From Flectonema sp. DT1601 (taxonomy: Eukaryota > Euglenozoa > Diplonemea > Diplonemida > Diplonemidae): a DNA stretch of 64,000 nucleotides. The stretch is from positions 496,001-560,000 of the forward strand of contig OZ025829.1 of the NCBI GenBank assembly GCA_964019425.1, written 5' to 3'. Of the stretch, positions 30,101 to 41,769 are shown piece after piece. The translations under genes were made by a program, and so were the position numbers. Within the stretch, counting starts at the first letter, position 1. Each line of letters opens with the position of its first letter. Below the pieces are notes generated by a model. That model was not told where the DNA came from. It saw only the letters and a list, made by a program, of their open reading frames with translations, and made no database searches.

Positions 30101-33100
30101 TCAAAGCCATCCATCCAACTTGAAAGCACTGAAGACACTTCGATTCTCTATGAGATAACACCTTCATACGATCTGCTTAACTTATTAGGTAAAGAAGATC
30201 ATGATACTGCTGTTCAGTTCTGTTCATTCGCAAACATGAAGTACAGTTGGATTATTGAGTATCAATCAGCAATGCAACCTTATGCTATATTCATTCCAAA
30301 GTTAGGTGACTTTTCAACAGAGGCACAGTTTACTGTAACTCTTAGATCTGGTGTGCTCAAGAAAGACTTTGAAAATCATTCAAGAAAATACTTCGGAAAA
30401 TGTTTGGAACTTAAAGAAATCATCGGAAGGCAAATCACCGTACAAGATTACAAAAAGGGTCTGATTTGGGATAACTTCTTTTCTATCGGAAAGTGTGAAG
30501 TCACTGAAACTCGCATGGAGGACATGCTCAACGGATTAAGTCAGCTTCGATTAATCGCCGACAAGTCAAAGAGTTTACAAAAAGCATTCAAAATTAGAGA
30601 AGCAGCCTTCCCAAAAGCTGTCTTTACTACTGTTAGACTTCTTCATATTAGTTTGTATGAGGGAAAAAAGACTATATCGGGAACCGAACTTGTTGATTTT
30701 AACACGAAATTATCCGATGCTGGTTGTAGACGACTGATGACCACTGCAATCAGAGGTCTTGGTTATGAAACATGGGAAGAATCTGTAGCTGCTGCTGAGG
30801 AAGGAACACTTCAACTTTCACGTCTACTGGACCAGTTCTCTGCTCAATTGAGTACCAATTGGGCAAAACCAATCCAGCCTGTTTCTATTTCATACGCAGA
30901 AAAACTCGCATCTGGTATGGGATACATCCTTACTGATGAAAACTACGCTCACATATCTTCCGTATTAAACCTTGAAGGAGCGTCTGGTATTCTCGACTGG
31001 GCAATTAAGTCATCCATGCACAGCCACGTTCCACTTCCTATGACGATGAGAAAGGTTAGTAAGATGGTAAATGTTATTATATTCTTACCAACTGAAATTA
31101 GACATCCGACTGTAGAGTTTTACGAAGAGATTGACACGGGAAGAGCAGACTGGGATATTGAATTGTTTAATGATACTTTACCTTTTGAATTGGAAGATGC
31201 TTCGAAATCAGAAACTCGACAGGAATTCAACTCCTCGATGTATTCTGGTTATCAAGTACGTCCAGATAGAATTCGTAGAAAGTACACTTCAGAAGAGTCA
31301 GAGACGAAGATCATTGCTGGTTTCAAAGAACGTTTAGGAATCTGTAAAATCAGACCAATCGTATTGGTGACTGAAATGCCAATCAGTTTTCACTCATACA
31401 GATTGAAATCTAATAAATTAATGCAACCTGTTGCTTGGGAAGTTCGTGCGGCACTTGTACCCCACGCATTAGCAAAACAACAATACACTGACACGAAAGA
31501 TATTATTGACGTAGGACATGTTGGTTCTACTTATGAATTCACATACATCCACAGACATACTGAACGTTGGTCTCCAGCTGTGACTGAAGATGATTTCGCT
31601 CCTGGTCATGCGAAGTGGGCTCCTGGTCGTTGGTTGCCTGGTGATAGAGTTGAAACGTTTAATGGAAAGAATGGACTTTGGACTCAAAGTTTTGTTACTT
31701 CTGTGTCGTCAGAAAATATTCCAAAGATTGAGAACAGAGATGGGATCATCATACCGACATGTGCAGCTCACATCAGACATGCAACACCTAAAGGATCACT
31801 TTGGTATAATCAAGTACCATATACTCCAAAGCAATGGTCACCAAGGTTTGAAATAGCAGATCAAGTATCGACGTTATTCACATGTGAGGTTAGCCCAACA
31901 GTAGAAGACCCTCATCCTGCTATTACTAATTGGTGTGAAGTCGTTGAGTATAATCCTCACCCTTCAGAGTTAGATAGACTCTCCGATGATGACATCCCTT
32001 TTAGAAGATTAAAGCTAGCTAATAACGGAACATTCCTCGCTACTCGAACCACTGATGAACTTCATTGGGAATGGGGTGACTACTACCGTCAAGGAGATTG
32101 CTTTAATTTCACTTGTACAAAACAAGGTCTTCCAGGACGTTCAAAACGCCCAAGTGTTAAATCATTCGCAGCCATGTTAGAGGATCGAACTGGACAGTCA
32201 ATGATGGTTTCCGGTCGTAAGTATGTTAGAAAGAATCCAAAACGTCTTTTTATCATCGCTGATGAAGACCACCCAGAGAGTGATGATAACAACTGGTCAT
32301 ACCTCGGGGCTTATGATCTCTACAGTCAGAAATATAATAATCAACCTGTTTGGGTTTCTACAGATGAAATGTCCTGGATGTTCGCTGACAAGACTGGTAA
32401 ATGGGCAATCAGTATGCTATTAGGAGGACCACCGTTATTGAAATCAAAACAATACTCTGACACACTTCCAGCAGTCTGTACATACGTCATGGCAGATGAT
32501 CAAAAAGGATGGGTTGATTGTGAATCTATCTTCATGGTAACAACTCTAACAAAGTATGAAAACGTTCACGTTCACAATCAACTATCCCGACTTGGTGTTA
32601 GTAGACGTACAATGAACGAACTCGGTTTTGATGGAGATGATGAAGAAGAAGCCACTAGAGAACTTCACAACCAACTTGAGCAACGTCGAGTTGGTGAATC
32701 AGCACTTTGTGATCTCTGGGATGGTGTTCGTTGTCTTCATTCTCAATTACTTCATTCATTGTCACAATGGAAGAGACTGTCACGTGCTAATACAAAAGAT
32801 GCTGCCATCACTCAAGTTGTTAGAATTGCATGCGAAGAGTTCATCGATAGAACAGCTGAAATGATCTCTGAAGATAACAAACTCTCAGAATACGAACTGG
32901 AACGTGATGAAGATGATTGTATTCACAATGCTGCCATCGCTCTTGAAAAGTTCGGATACTCTGAAGAGACTTGCGCACACTGGGCTCGTCAAATCCGAAT
33001 AGTCGAAGGCTCTCTTTACAATCCATCCAGACAGAAAATTCTATCAAAATACTACGACTCTATTGGTCTATCTGATCGCAGTCAAACTGCAAACGCGCAA

Positions 33101-34748
33101 TTCCGAAACCGCGCAGAGCTTTGCCTCCGTAATGAAGAAGCAACACTTTGGTCATCTGACCGTTGGATTAATAAATTATTCTCAATGAGTCATTCTGTTA
33201 TACTACGTGACTTTGACTGTGCTGCAAGACACGAAGCTAGGAAGTCTGATCACCAATTCTTATTGTCAGCCCATCATGCTAGTAAAAACAGACAAGACTT
33301 ATCAACAATATGTCGTATTATAAGGGAACGTATTATGCAATTATCAGGACCCCTACAGACCCATCCTTGGTGGCCGTTGATATCTGAGGCATACCACTAT
33401 CCAAGAGCTGCATTTGTTAACCGTGTTTGTAAACACTTCGACAGTTCTGGTCACGTTGATGTTGTTTTAAAGTCTTTGAAAGCTGTTGAGTCAAAGTCAT
33501 TCCCACACACTAGACATGAAGATCTTTGGGAAGATATAAAGAAATGTAATTATTTCTTAACGTCGATGGTTCCTAAGAAATGGGATGTTCAAAACATTGA
33601 CTGGGATGAAGGTGAAGCTGGAACACGTCTCCCAACTCCAATCTGCTTCGATCCTCGTGTTAGCAACGCACGTGATAGACTTGCGATTAGATGGCCTGCG
33701 AACTTTGTTCCAAATAAGTTCTGTGGTGTTCAAGGAATTGGTTGTCTTCCTGTTCTCGTATCTCGCTGGATGCAAGAATTCCTTGACGGGTTTCAACACT
33801 CTAGCGATCTAATCGAAGCTGGTAAGACTGCTCTTGGAAAGTATGTTTTTTTTTTGATTTTTCTTTTTAAAAGTTACTTACGACTATGTGTATAATTAAA
33901 CAACAAAAAACAGACTCCGTCAACGTGACTACCATCGCCACAGACAACTCGCTCTCAAGGCAACTGGCAATGCGAATGACGGGATTAGCAAGTCGGCCTA
34001 CGAGTATGTGATTTATTACGATTGATAGATCTGTTTATCTTCTTATCAATTCCTTCAGTAAGTTGTTGTTATCATTAATCAGTAAAGTACTAATAAAACA
34101 ATCAGCCGCTCAACATTCAAAAAGAGACTCCGACGTGCATACCAAAAGACTGAAGTCGCGAAGAAAGCGAAGGCAAAGTGGAGGTCATCTGAAGCAGCCA
34201 AGAAAGCTAAAGGGGAATACAAGAAGTCTGACAGGGCTAAGGAATCCAGAAGAGAATACAACAAGACAATGCGAGGAAGGGAAGCAAGGAGACGTTGGAA
34301 TGAAAGTGAAGTAGCTCGTAAGGCAAAACAGGCTTACAATATGAGCGATAAGGTGAAGGAGATGAAAAAGGCGTACCGTCAGTCTGAAGCAGCTGTGGAC
34401 AAAAAGAAGACCTACAACCAAACACAAGAAGTAAGGGATCAAAAGAAGGCCTACCGCCAAACACAAGAAGCAAAGGACAAAAAGAAGGCCTACAGCCAAA
34501 CACAAGAAGCAAAGGACAAAAAGAAGGCCCATCGTCAAACGGATACCGCGAAGGCAGCAAAGAAAGCCTGGCGTCAGAGCGAAGCTGGCAAAGCAGCAAA
34601 GTATGTACTTCCCCACTTCTCATTCTTCTTTTACACAAACAAAAGTAACAATAAACACTCAACACAATACAGAATAAGAGAAAACCAAAAGCGTAAAGAC
34701 AAGAGGGCATCGGACCAACAACAGAAAGTTCAAAAGACTGAAGAATAG
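24152..34748 (+). CDS. Giant protein of about 3,449 residues, function unknown
   Basis: Proposed exons 24152-33840, 33914-34003, 34106-34600 and 34673-34748, all GT-AG. The first exon is 9.7 kb without a stop. I do not recognise the protein. Residues 3-50 look like a small beta-barrel module (FKSGDKIVGIG, then RLRVNFTGMGKRRV and EDDVM). Acidic Ser/Asp/Glu linkers lie near 617-686, 1243-1280, 1367-1403 and 1543-1570 and divide it into large Trp-rich blocks. Residues about 2487-2525 (WAPGRWLPGDRVETF, then LWTQSFVTSV) resemble a Tudor/Agenet-type barrel. Near 2689-2755 there is a GAYDLYS..YNNQPVWVS..GKWAIS pattern. The C-terminus (3268-3425) is a Lys-rich repeat. No signal peptide or membrane span is obvious. 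A nuclear or scaffold role is a guess from the acidic tracts and basic tail. Confidence 0.85.
34107..34600 (+). repeat. Lys-rich 11-14-residue repeats at the end of the giant protein
   Basis: About 12 coding repeats of the form (A/E)Y-x-Q/K-(S/T)-E/Q-x-A-K-x-K-K-A. Clear units are AYRQSEAAVDKKK, TYNQTQEVRDQKK, AYRQTQEAKDKKK, AYSQTQEAKDKKK and AHRQTDTAKAAKK. Three neighbouring units (about 34405-34525) are nearly identical in DNA, so the array expands by slippage or unequal exchange. The peptide probably forms a long basic helix. Similar arrays occur in scattered protist and giant-virus proteins. Confidence 0.8.
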
Positions 34749-35772
34749 ATTCGCTTCTCCTGTTGTTGTAGTTCTCTTCTCAGATGTGTTACAAAAGTCT
34801 ATAATAAATTCCATCATCAGGGAGTAGTATTTCTATTTCCAATTTCCGACCTTTTAAAGTTTTCAAGGATGCTCATTGTGGCATTTCTTTCCTTGGTGTT
34901 AAACTTGTTTTTTTCTCTTCTTTTTTTACCTTCAAAAAAAAAATAATAAATCAGTAACGAAATAATTGCGCCCATATAAGTTTTGTTTGTGTTGTTGTTC
35001 CTTCAATGGATGTTTTAATCATAATTACCTTACGATATCAATATTGTGTGTTGTTTTTTATATTTTTTCACCCCTCTTTTTTTTTTTCATTTTTTTTTAA
35101 AAAAAATCAGGTAAGTACTTGTAGCTTTAGTTACAAAAAAAGTTTTTTTCTATCGTAATATTTTACGACTGTAGTCAAATGGGTGTCAATGTTCTCCCGT
35201 TAAGAAAAAAAAAAAAATAAAAAAAAAAATAGTCCTTTTGTTAGTTTGGTGATGGTTGTTTTTTAAAAAGATAGTTGAAAACCATTTCTATTGTTGTTGT
35301 TAATAAGAAATGTGACCCTCTCAACCTTCATTAGAGTTATTTGGTTACCATCGTAATTTTAGAAACCTTCTTATCGCCATCAACGTATCAAAGTTGTTGA
35401 CATCAGTTGGTGTAATTCACACCAAGTATTGTGCTGTTTTTGGGAAAACAGAAAAAAAAAAAAAAAAAAAATCATAATTTGTGTTCCTTTTTTTTTCACC
35501 CCCCTTTTTCTCTTCTGAAAACTCAATCCTCCCTTCACATTCCGATTCCTCAAAAGAGAAATAACAACTTCTTTTATCAGTGTGTGTTGCATCATTATTT
35601 TTATTCATCGAAAAAACAACAAATCGATTACTTCAGTTGATTTTATTTTGACAATAATTGTTATTATCTACTTCATTCAATACAGTACAGGTGAATGGAG
35701 ATTTATTTCGTTAACAAGACGTCGTATTTTATAATTTTATTCCCTTTTTTTATCAAAACAGGGGGCGTATAG
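34749..35772. other. AT-rich spacer
   Basis: No gene seen. Low-complexity A and T runs only. TATCAAAACAG ending at 35761 is an acceptor-like site 11 nt before the next ATG. Confidence 0.5.
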
Positions 35773-37335
35773 ATGGAACCCCGGCTCTCAAACTCCTCCA
35801 ACAGGGGGAGATATTCCCTTACTAAAAGAGCGCGTGGGGAACATGCTGATGAAGCGAAGTTAAAACGAGCAAAAGCAGCTTCGCAAAAGAATGCGAAAAC
35901 AGCGGTTTCGCAGTTATTTTCACCAGGGGCTTTGATTAGTCCTCCTTTTGGTGAGGGGAGGTCTTCACGAACTGTATTAAATAGAGAACTTGTAGACATT
36001 GATGTTGCGAGAATGAACTTCTTCGATCGTGGAGGTGACGTCTACTCTGACGCCTTAGCCAGTACGATCTTCCCAACTGAGGGGTGTCAACAATCAAAGA
36101 AAGTTCTTCAGGTAATTCAACAAGAGAAAATAGTAAAATCAGCAGTTGTAGCAACCCTACCAATTAGAAGAAATAGAAAAGTTGCTTCTGTGAAACAAGT
36201 CACAGCAAGAGCACCACAAGTTGCTGAGAGAGTGCTAGACGCTCCTTGTATTGTTGATGACTATCACTTATGTCTTATAGATTGGAGTACTTGGGCGAAT
36301 ACACTCGCTGTTTCGTTGAATGACACAGTTTATACTTGGGATGCTGCTACTGGTGTTTCTAATGAACTGTTATCTCTTGAAGACGACTCAAATCCAATAA
36401 GTTGTGTTAAATGGATTCAAGAAGGAGGTGTCATCGGATTAGGAACATCAAACAACGGTCTCGTTAAACTCTGGGACGCAACACGTGGAAAACGACTTCG
36501 TCAAATGACTGGTCACACTGATAGGGTTTGTACTATGGAATGGAATCAACATATCATCACAACTGGTTCTAGAGATGGTACCATCCTTCATCATGATGTT
36601 AGAGTTAAGAAACAAGTTGTTGGAAGAATTGCTCCGGGTTTTCACAAATCAGAAATATGCACCGTAACATATAATCAAGACTACAGTCAATTTGCTTCCA
36701 CTGATGATGATGGTGTGGTTTGTATTTGGGATGCCTCACCTGCATCTCGCGCAACTCCAATAACAAAGTTTCAGGCTCATTCAGGACCAGTGAAGGCTAT
36801 TGATTGGTATCCTCGAAAGAGACATGTTTTGTGTACGGGTGGCTTTTCTGATCAAAATATTAATTTGTGGAAAACTAACTCTGCCGCACCTACACTCCTG
36901 TCACAGGTATCTGCTGAGGCTGAACTCACTTCTTTACGGTGGTCGCAAAATACCAACGAACTCGTCACTTCATCTGGACACCCATCAAACTTACTAGCGA
37001 TATGGTCACATCATAAGGATAAATTAAAGCGTACAGCTACTTACAAAGGCCACAGGTATGTTTATTAAAGTTATTGTTTAGGATGCCAGGGGGGGAATGA
37101 GATTGAAATAACTAATCACATACAAAAAACAGTGAAAAGATCCTCCATACTTCTTTGTCACCTGATGGTCAGACAGTCGTCACCTGTTCAGCAGACGAAA
37201 CTATTCGGTATGTTATTTATTTTTTTTCCCCCCCGACCTTTTTGAAAGAAAAAAAATCTTAAAAAACACAGATTTTGGAAACTTTTTGACGAACCAAAGA
37301 AAAGCAAAGCCACAATTCAACTGGCTGTACGTTAA
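35773..37335 (+). CDS. Cdc20/Cdh1-family activator of the anaphase-promoting complex
   Basis: WD40 adaptor that brings substrates to the APC/C ubiquitin ligase. Exons 35773-37055, 37133-37207 and 37272-37335 (473 aa). The joins give EKILHTSLSPDGQTVVTCSA, then DETIRFWKLF, the classic last blade. Family-specific sequence: ERVLDAPCIVDDYHLCLIDW, YTWDAATG, LGTSNNGLVKLWD, TGSRDGTILHHDVR, and the last-but-one blade with GGFSDQNINLWK. The C-box, normally DRFIPxR, appears only as FFDRGGDVYSDALA (about 84-96), so it is degenerate. The C-terminal Ile-Arg tail that docks on the APC/C is Val-Arg here. Cdc20 versus Cdh1 cannot be settled by eye. The N-terminus (1-50) is basic and disordered. Confidence 0.93.
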
Positions 37336-38452
37336 AAATTGTTTCTGCTAAGGAAGTTCTTTCTTCGTGTTTCGTATATTATTTTATTCTTTTTTTTTTC
37401 TCTTTTAATTAGATAATTTCCCTCGTAGATTTTTTTCCCCCTCCTTCCCATTATTTATTCCCCCTCATCCCTTCACTTCCCTAATGTCTTCTCTTTTTTA
37501 GATTCTTTTTTATTGTCGTGTTGGGGATGGCTGATTTTGGGTTTTTTTGTTCCTTCAAAATGTTGACCCTCTTTTTCTTTTTAGATATGTGCAAAGGGAG
37601 TTCTCTCCTGGTTTTAAAAAAAAAAAAATAAATAAAAAATAAATCTCGACTATCGTTTCTTTCTTTCTTTGTTTCTTTCTTTTCGTGTTTGAAGTTTATG
37701 CAGGCGATTTATTTAAGATTCAGAACTGCTTCTCTTTTTGTTGTATACTACTTGCGCGAAGACATGTTGTCTTTTTTTGTTTATATTTGGAGTATGAATC
37801 AAAATGGATAGGCTCTCTTCTGCTTTTAAACTTTCAATATATGTGATTTTTTTTCGTTCTTCTTTTTTGAAGAACAGATTGAGATAAATTCTTTTTTTTG
37901 TGTGTGTTTTCAAAAATAGGCAATTCGCGGGGTAGCCCCGGTAGAATGTCATGCATTCATTCATTCATTTTTTTTTTTTTTTTTTTTTTTTTTTTGATTA
38001 TAGGAGAAGAAGAAAAATAATAATAACAATGTGTGTGGTAACTGTCGCAAGCATTCTCTCCTACCAAAATCTTTTTTTTCCCGTCTTAGAACGCTGCCTG
38101 ATTGCAATGCGCAGGAAATGCTGAAGATCGGAATCTGTGATCGTTTCACAAGAGAAGTATAGTCAGGGAAAAGCAAAACGGAACAAACCCATTGTCAGAC
38201 CATTAATTTCACCCCCATTTTTTTTTTATATTAATTCCCCTCCTTTTTTTTTTTTTGATTTTTGATTTTTCTTTTTTCTATTTATTTGTCAAAAAAAAAA
38301 AAACAAAAAAAAAAAAAAGAAAGTATTTATAAAAAAAAAAAAAAAAACTAAAGATAATTGTTTCTTCGGAAGAACAGATCAACAGCCTTGACTCTCAGAT
38401 AATTAATTATTTCTCTTTTTTTTTTTTTTTTTCATCAAGAAATAAAACAAAT
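37336..38452. other. AT-rich spacer
   Basis: No gene seen. A moderately complex stretch (about 38040-38200) lies between homopolymers but gives no long frame. An ATTC microsatellite occurs near 37955. CATCAAG ending at 38439 is an acceptor-like site 13 nt before the next ATG. Confidence 0.5.
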
Positions 38453-39484
38453 ATGGAGTGGTTTAAAAGAGCCCTCGGATTCGTAGAAATGGATTACCTT
38501 GCGACACAACAAAAACTTCTTCATGGAAATTATTACAGTCCTAAGGAAGGAACTTTAGCAGGTTGGGCAATCGGAGATTTTTATTTCAAAGAGCTGAATG
38601 AACTGAGGGAAATGGGAATAGCATCTGTCGGTAAAATAAATAAAATAGGAAAGGTAAACATTGAACATATAACGGGAGAATCGAGAGCATTACACAGCAG
38701 AAGTGAGAATGAGAAAGCAATGTTTCAGGTCGCATCTCAATTTAATTGTTTGGAATTTCCTTCTGCAAGATACACACCAGAAGACGGCGTGACTTCGTAT
38801 GTTAACGACCGGACTCAGGGACCTGCATGTGCTGTTGCATGTGGAGCTGCAGCAGTATTTCGCAACTATCTCGTAAAGAACAATGGTCAAATAGGACAAA
38901 CAAAAAACAATCAACTTAACGCAATGGATAGTGTATTCAACCTTATTGATAACGACAATAGAAAACTTCTATGTATGAAAAATGGATACCTCGATTGCAG
39001 CAGTTCTGAAGCCCTCGAAGAACTCAACAGTTTCTGTTTAAGCAATCCTGACAAAGCCTCTCAAATGACTGATGTTATTAAAGTCGGAGCGCACTTTAAT
39101 TCTCAAGTCACTGATGTTGACAAATCAAAAAAACTATTCGTCGGTCAATGCTACTGTGCTGCTCCAGCAATTAGTTACAGCAGGTGTAGGTCTGGGATAG
39201 CATCGTGGAGTCGTTTTTCACAAATTATACTCAACGCACAGTACGAAGCTTGTCTTTGGTATACCATTTTATATCATGAAAGATGTATCTCTGAAGGTAC
39301 CCAGAGAGAGGTTCCTAAATTGCTTTTAACAAAAGTTGGAGGAGGTGTTTTTGGAAATGAACATTCATGGATTACGTCGGCTATGCAACGGACTATTGAC
39401 ATAGCGAGAAAACACAATATTTCTATAGATATAAAAATAGTACATTACAAAACTATTGATGAACAATACCTGTGTGTTAAATAG
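38453..39484 (+). CDS. Macrodomain-like protein (possible ADP-ribose binding)
   Basis: A single-exon protein of 343 aa. The last 170 residues resemble a macrodomain-type fold. PACAVACGAAAVFRNYLVK is a glycine/alanine helix after a strand (about 125-143), and KLLLTKVGGGVFGNEHSWI (about 288-306) carries the Gly-rich loop followed by an Asn and an amphipathic helix, as in ADP-ribose-binding proteins that end GGG(V/A)FGN..WI. The start of the domain (RYTPEDGVTSYVNDRTQGPA) would form the other side of the pocket. Residues 1-100 are unique. Cysteines are unusually frequent (CYCAAPAISYSRCRSG). ADP-ribose binding or hydrolysis is inferred from the loop alone. Other Rossmann-like folds are possible. 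Confidence 0.62.
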   Translation: MEWFKRALGFVEMDYLATQQKLLHGNYYSPKEGTLAGWAIGDFYFKELNELREMGIASVGKINKIGKVNIEHITGESRALHSRSENEKAMFQVASQFNCLEFPSARYTPEDGVTSYVNDRTQGPACAVACGAAAVFRNYLVKNNGQIGQTKNNQLNAMDSVFNLIDNDNRKLLCMKNGYLDCSSSEALEELNSFCLSNPDKASQMTDVIKVGAHFNSQVTDVDKSKKLFVGQCYCAAPAISYSRCRSGIASWSRFSQIILNAQYEACLWYTILYHERCISEGTQREVPKLLLTKVGGGVFGNEHSWITSAMQRTIDIARKHNISIDIKIVHYKTIDEQYLCVK

Positions 39485-39614
39485 TATCGTATTCACGGGG
39501 TGAGGAAGGCGTGATCAAATCAATGCAAACATATTAACGAGACACGCAAATTCTATTTTTTCAGAGTAGGTTTGGTCTTGTCGTACAAAAAACTTAAAAA
39601 ATGGTCGATTGCCT

Positions 39615-39655
<41 letters not shown>

Positions 39656-39901
39656 CTAAACATGTCTTTCTAACTGACATCATAATTTTGTGAAGAGAAA
39701 CAGAACAGATACGGCATTCTAAGTTGTTTGCCTCTCAAAATCATCCAGTATTTGTGCCAAAGTCTTTTCAGCTTTTCACTGTCACCTATTCCCCTCACAA
39801 CAGTATACTTGCACTTATGTGTTCGCATACTGCTGAATGATTTCCCCCATTTTTCAATTCTTTTTCTTTCGTGTTTATTTATTCTTCTCAATTGATTTTT
39901 T

Positions 39902-39934
<33 letters not shown>

Positions 39935-40454
39935 TACATCCTTTCCTCTCTTTTCTGGTACGTCGGTACCTCACACAAGTGAGGTACTGAGGTAGCATGG
40001 TGGCGCGTTTATTTTTCCCAAAAAGATTAAAGGAAAAAAAAAAAAAAAAAAAAAAAAAAAGGAATTACTGTAAAACCTTACATCTCTTCGAATGTTCTTC
40101 GAAAGAGAAGTTTTCTTTTTTTTTTTATTTTTTTTAGTAAATCGGTGTATACCCCAATGACTGTAAAGTAACCAATGAGAAAAAAAAGTGGAAAAAAAAA
40201 AAAAAAAAAAAATAACAACGATATGAAGAGAACAAGGGAAAAAAGCTTTTTCGTGACTTGCTTCTAACAAAAAATGCAGTCATAAGTGGCTATGAAAAAA
40301 AAAAAAAAAAAAAAAGTTATCTTAATCAGGCTAACAGACTTAAGATGATGACAACCAGAACAAAAGTCAGAAAACACATTTTCAATTCACGATATCTGAA
40401 GAGAGAAATCTTTTTATAAATTAATTTTACATTCCAGAAACAACAACACTCACA
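39485..40454. other. AT-rich spacer with long homopolymers
   Basis: No gene seen. T runs of about 30 nt near 39617 and 39904 and A runs near 40035 and 40190. An apparent minus-strand frame here is mostly lysine from the T runs. TTCCAG ending at 40437 is an acceptor-like site 17 nt before the next ATG. Confidence 0.5.
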
Positions 40455-40625
40455 ATGACGAATCTTGTTCTTGGTGGTAATGGGAGAACTGGAAGAGATC
40501 GAAGCAAACTCTCAAAAGAACTTCAAAATAATAAAAATGTTGAATGCTTTAAGTTTTCTTTTTCTTTTTTTATATATAAACCCTTAAGGGAAACAGTTTA
40601 CTATTATATTAGAATAGCGTACTGA
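40455..40625 (+). pseudogene. N-terminal stub of an NAD(P)-binding (atypical SDR/NmrA-like) protein
   Basis: The frame encodes 56 aa. It starts MTNLVLGGNGRTGRDRSKLS, the first beta strand and GxxGxxG-type dinucleotide loop of a Rossmann fold, then a short helix and NVECFK (second strand). After about residue 33 the sequence turns to T-rich DNA (FSFSFFIY) and ends; no further exon is recognisable. It retains an acceptor-like site in front, like intact genes. I take it as a truncated gene relic just upstream of the SOD array; a gene with a diverged second exon is the alternative. Confidence 0.5.
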
Positions 40626-40855
40626 TGCCAATCAAGGGTTAGAAACGACGCTCTTCGTGTTGTTTCATTTTTAAACATCTATCTCTCACTTTCTTACTTG
40701 GGAGCCTGTACTCTAGTATATACGGATGATTCCAGAAAAAGTAATTTATCCTCACCTTTCATACTTTTTTTTGTTAATCTTTTTTTAAGATGGAAAAACT
40801 GGCAATTGATGCCCTGAATTCCAAAAAAAAAAATAAATTAAATCCCTCAGCGATT

Positions 40856-40930
40856 CATTGCTGAGTCTTCAGAAACAGTTACGGATTGTGTCCTCTGTTG
40901 CTGTGAGTTACCTCCCTTGGAGTGTTCATA
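40856..40930 (+). repeat. Dispersed conserved element, copy 1
   Basis: About 70 bp shared with 63287-63361. Forty-odd bases are identical, from TACGGATTGTGTCCTCTG to CCTCCCTTGGAGT. Flanks differ. No coding frame is obvious. It lies between the SDR stub and the SOD array. Confidence 0.75.
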
Positions 40931-41106
40931 ATGTGCAGTAACGCCGCTAGCTCATACTAACTATCATTTGTTTTTTTAATAAAACGAATGTTCGCAGTTA
41001 TTCCTCTCTATTTAACAACAAGCTCGTTGTTTTGCTTTTTTTTTTGGAGTGCCTTACTGATTTAGTAAAAATATTTTCACACAGCCCACACACACTCTTT
41101 ATTAAG

Positions 41107-41769
41107 ATGACCTTCACCCTTCCAGCTCTTCCATGGGCCATTGACGCTCTCGCCGCCAAGGGAATCTCTGCTGAGCAGGTTGACTTCCACTACAACAAAC
41201 ATCACAAAGGTTACGTCACCAAGTTGAACGCTGCTGCTGAGAGCAGACCAGAACTGAAGGATGCGAAGATTGAGGATCTCATCAACAAGAAGGACGCCAC
41301 CTACAACCTTGCTGCTCAGATCTGGAACCACACTTTCTACTGGAACTGCATGTATGTATTCTTGTTATTCGTTGTTTTGTAGAAGTTAGTTGTGAATACT
41401 CACTACGTAGAAAGCTAATCAAAACTAACTCAAAACAGGTCACCAAATGGTGGAGGAGAACCAACTGGAGCTGTTAAGGATCAGATTACTAAGGACTTCG
41501 GATCATTTGATGAGATGAAGAAGCAATTCTCTGCTGCCGCTGCTGGTCACTTCGGATCTGGATGGGCCTGGTTGGTGAAGGACGGAGACAAGCTCCGTGT
41601 GCACCAGACTCACGATGCTGGATGCCCATTGTCTGAGGGACTGAAGCCTGTTTTGACTTGTGATGTTTGGGAACACGCGTTCTACATTGATTACCGTAAC
41701 GACAAGGCAAAGTACGTTGAGACCTTCTGGAACACCGTGAACTGGGAATTCGTGAACAGCCAGTTGTAA
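41107..41769 (+). CDS. Iron superoxide dismutase, tandem copy 1
   Basis: Converts superoxide to hydrogen peroxide and oxygen. Exons 41107-41351 and 41439-41769 (191 aa). Metal ligands are H in [12 protein letters not shown] in [10 protein letters not shown], and D and H in [11 protein letters not shown]. Gln in the [13 protein letters not shown] motif marks the Fe rather than the Mn type, and [10 protein letters not shown] and [14 protein letters not shown] follow. The closest likeness I know is the trypanosomatid Fe-SOD (LPPLPWGYDGLAAKGLS, ending VNW...QL). There is no targeting peptide, so it is probably cytosolic. The start is preceded by TTTTCACACAG (ending 41084). Upstream flank differs from the other copies beyond about 41070, so this copy heads the array. 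The intron has an ACTAACTC branch-point-like motif. Confidence 0.97.
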
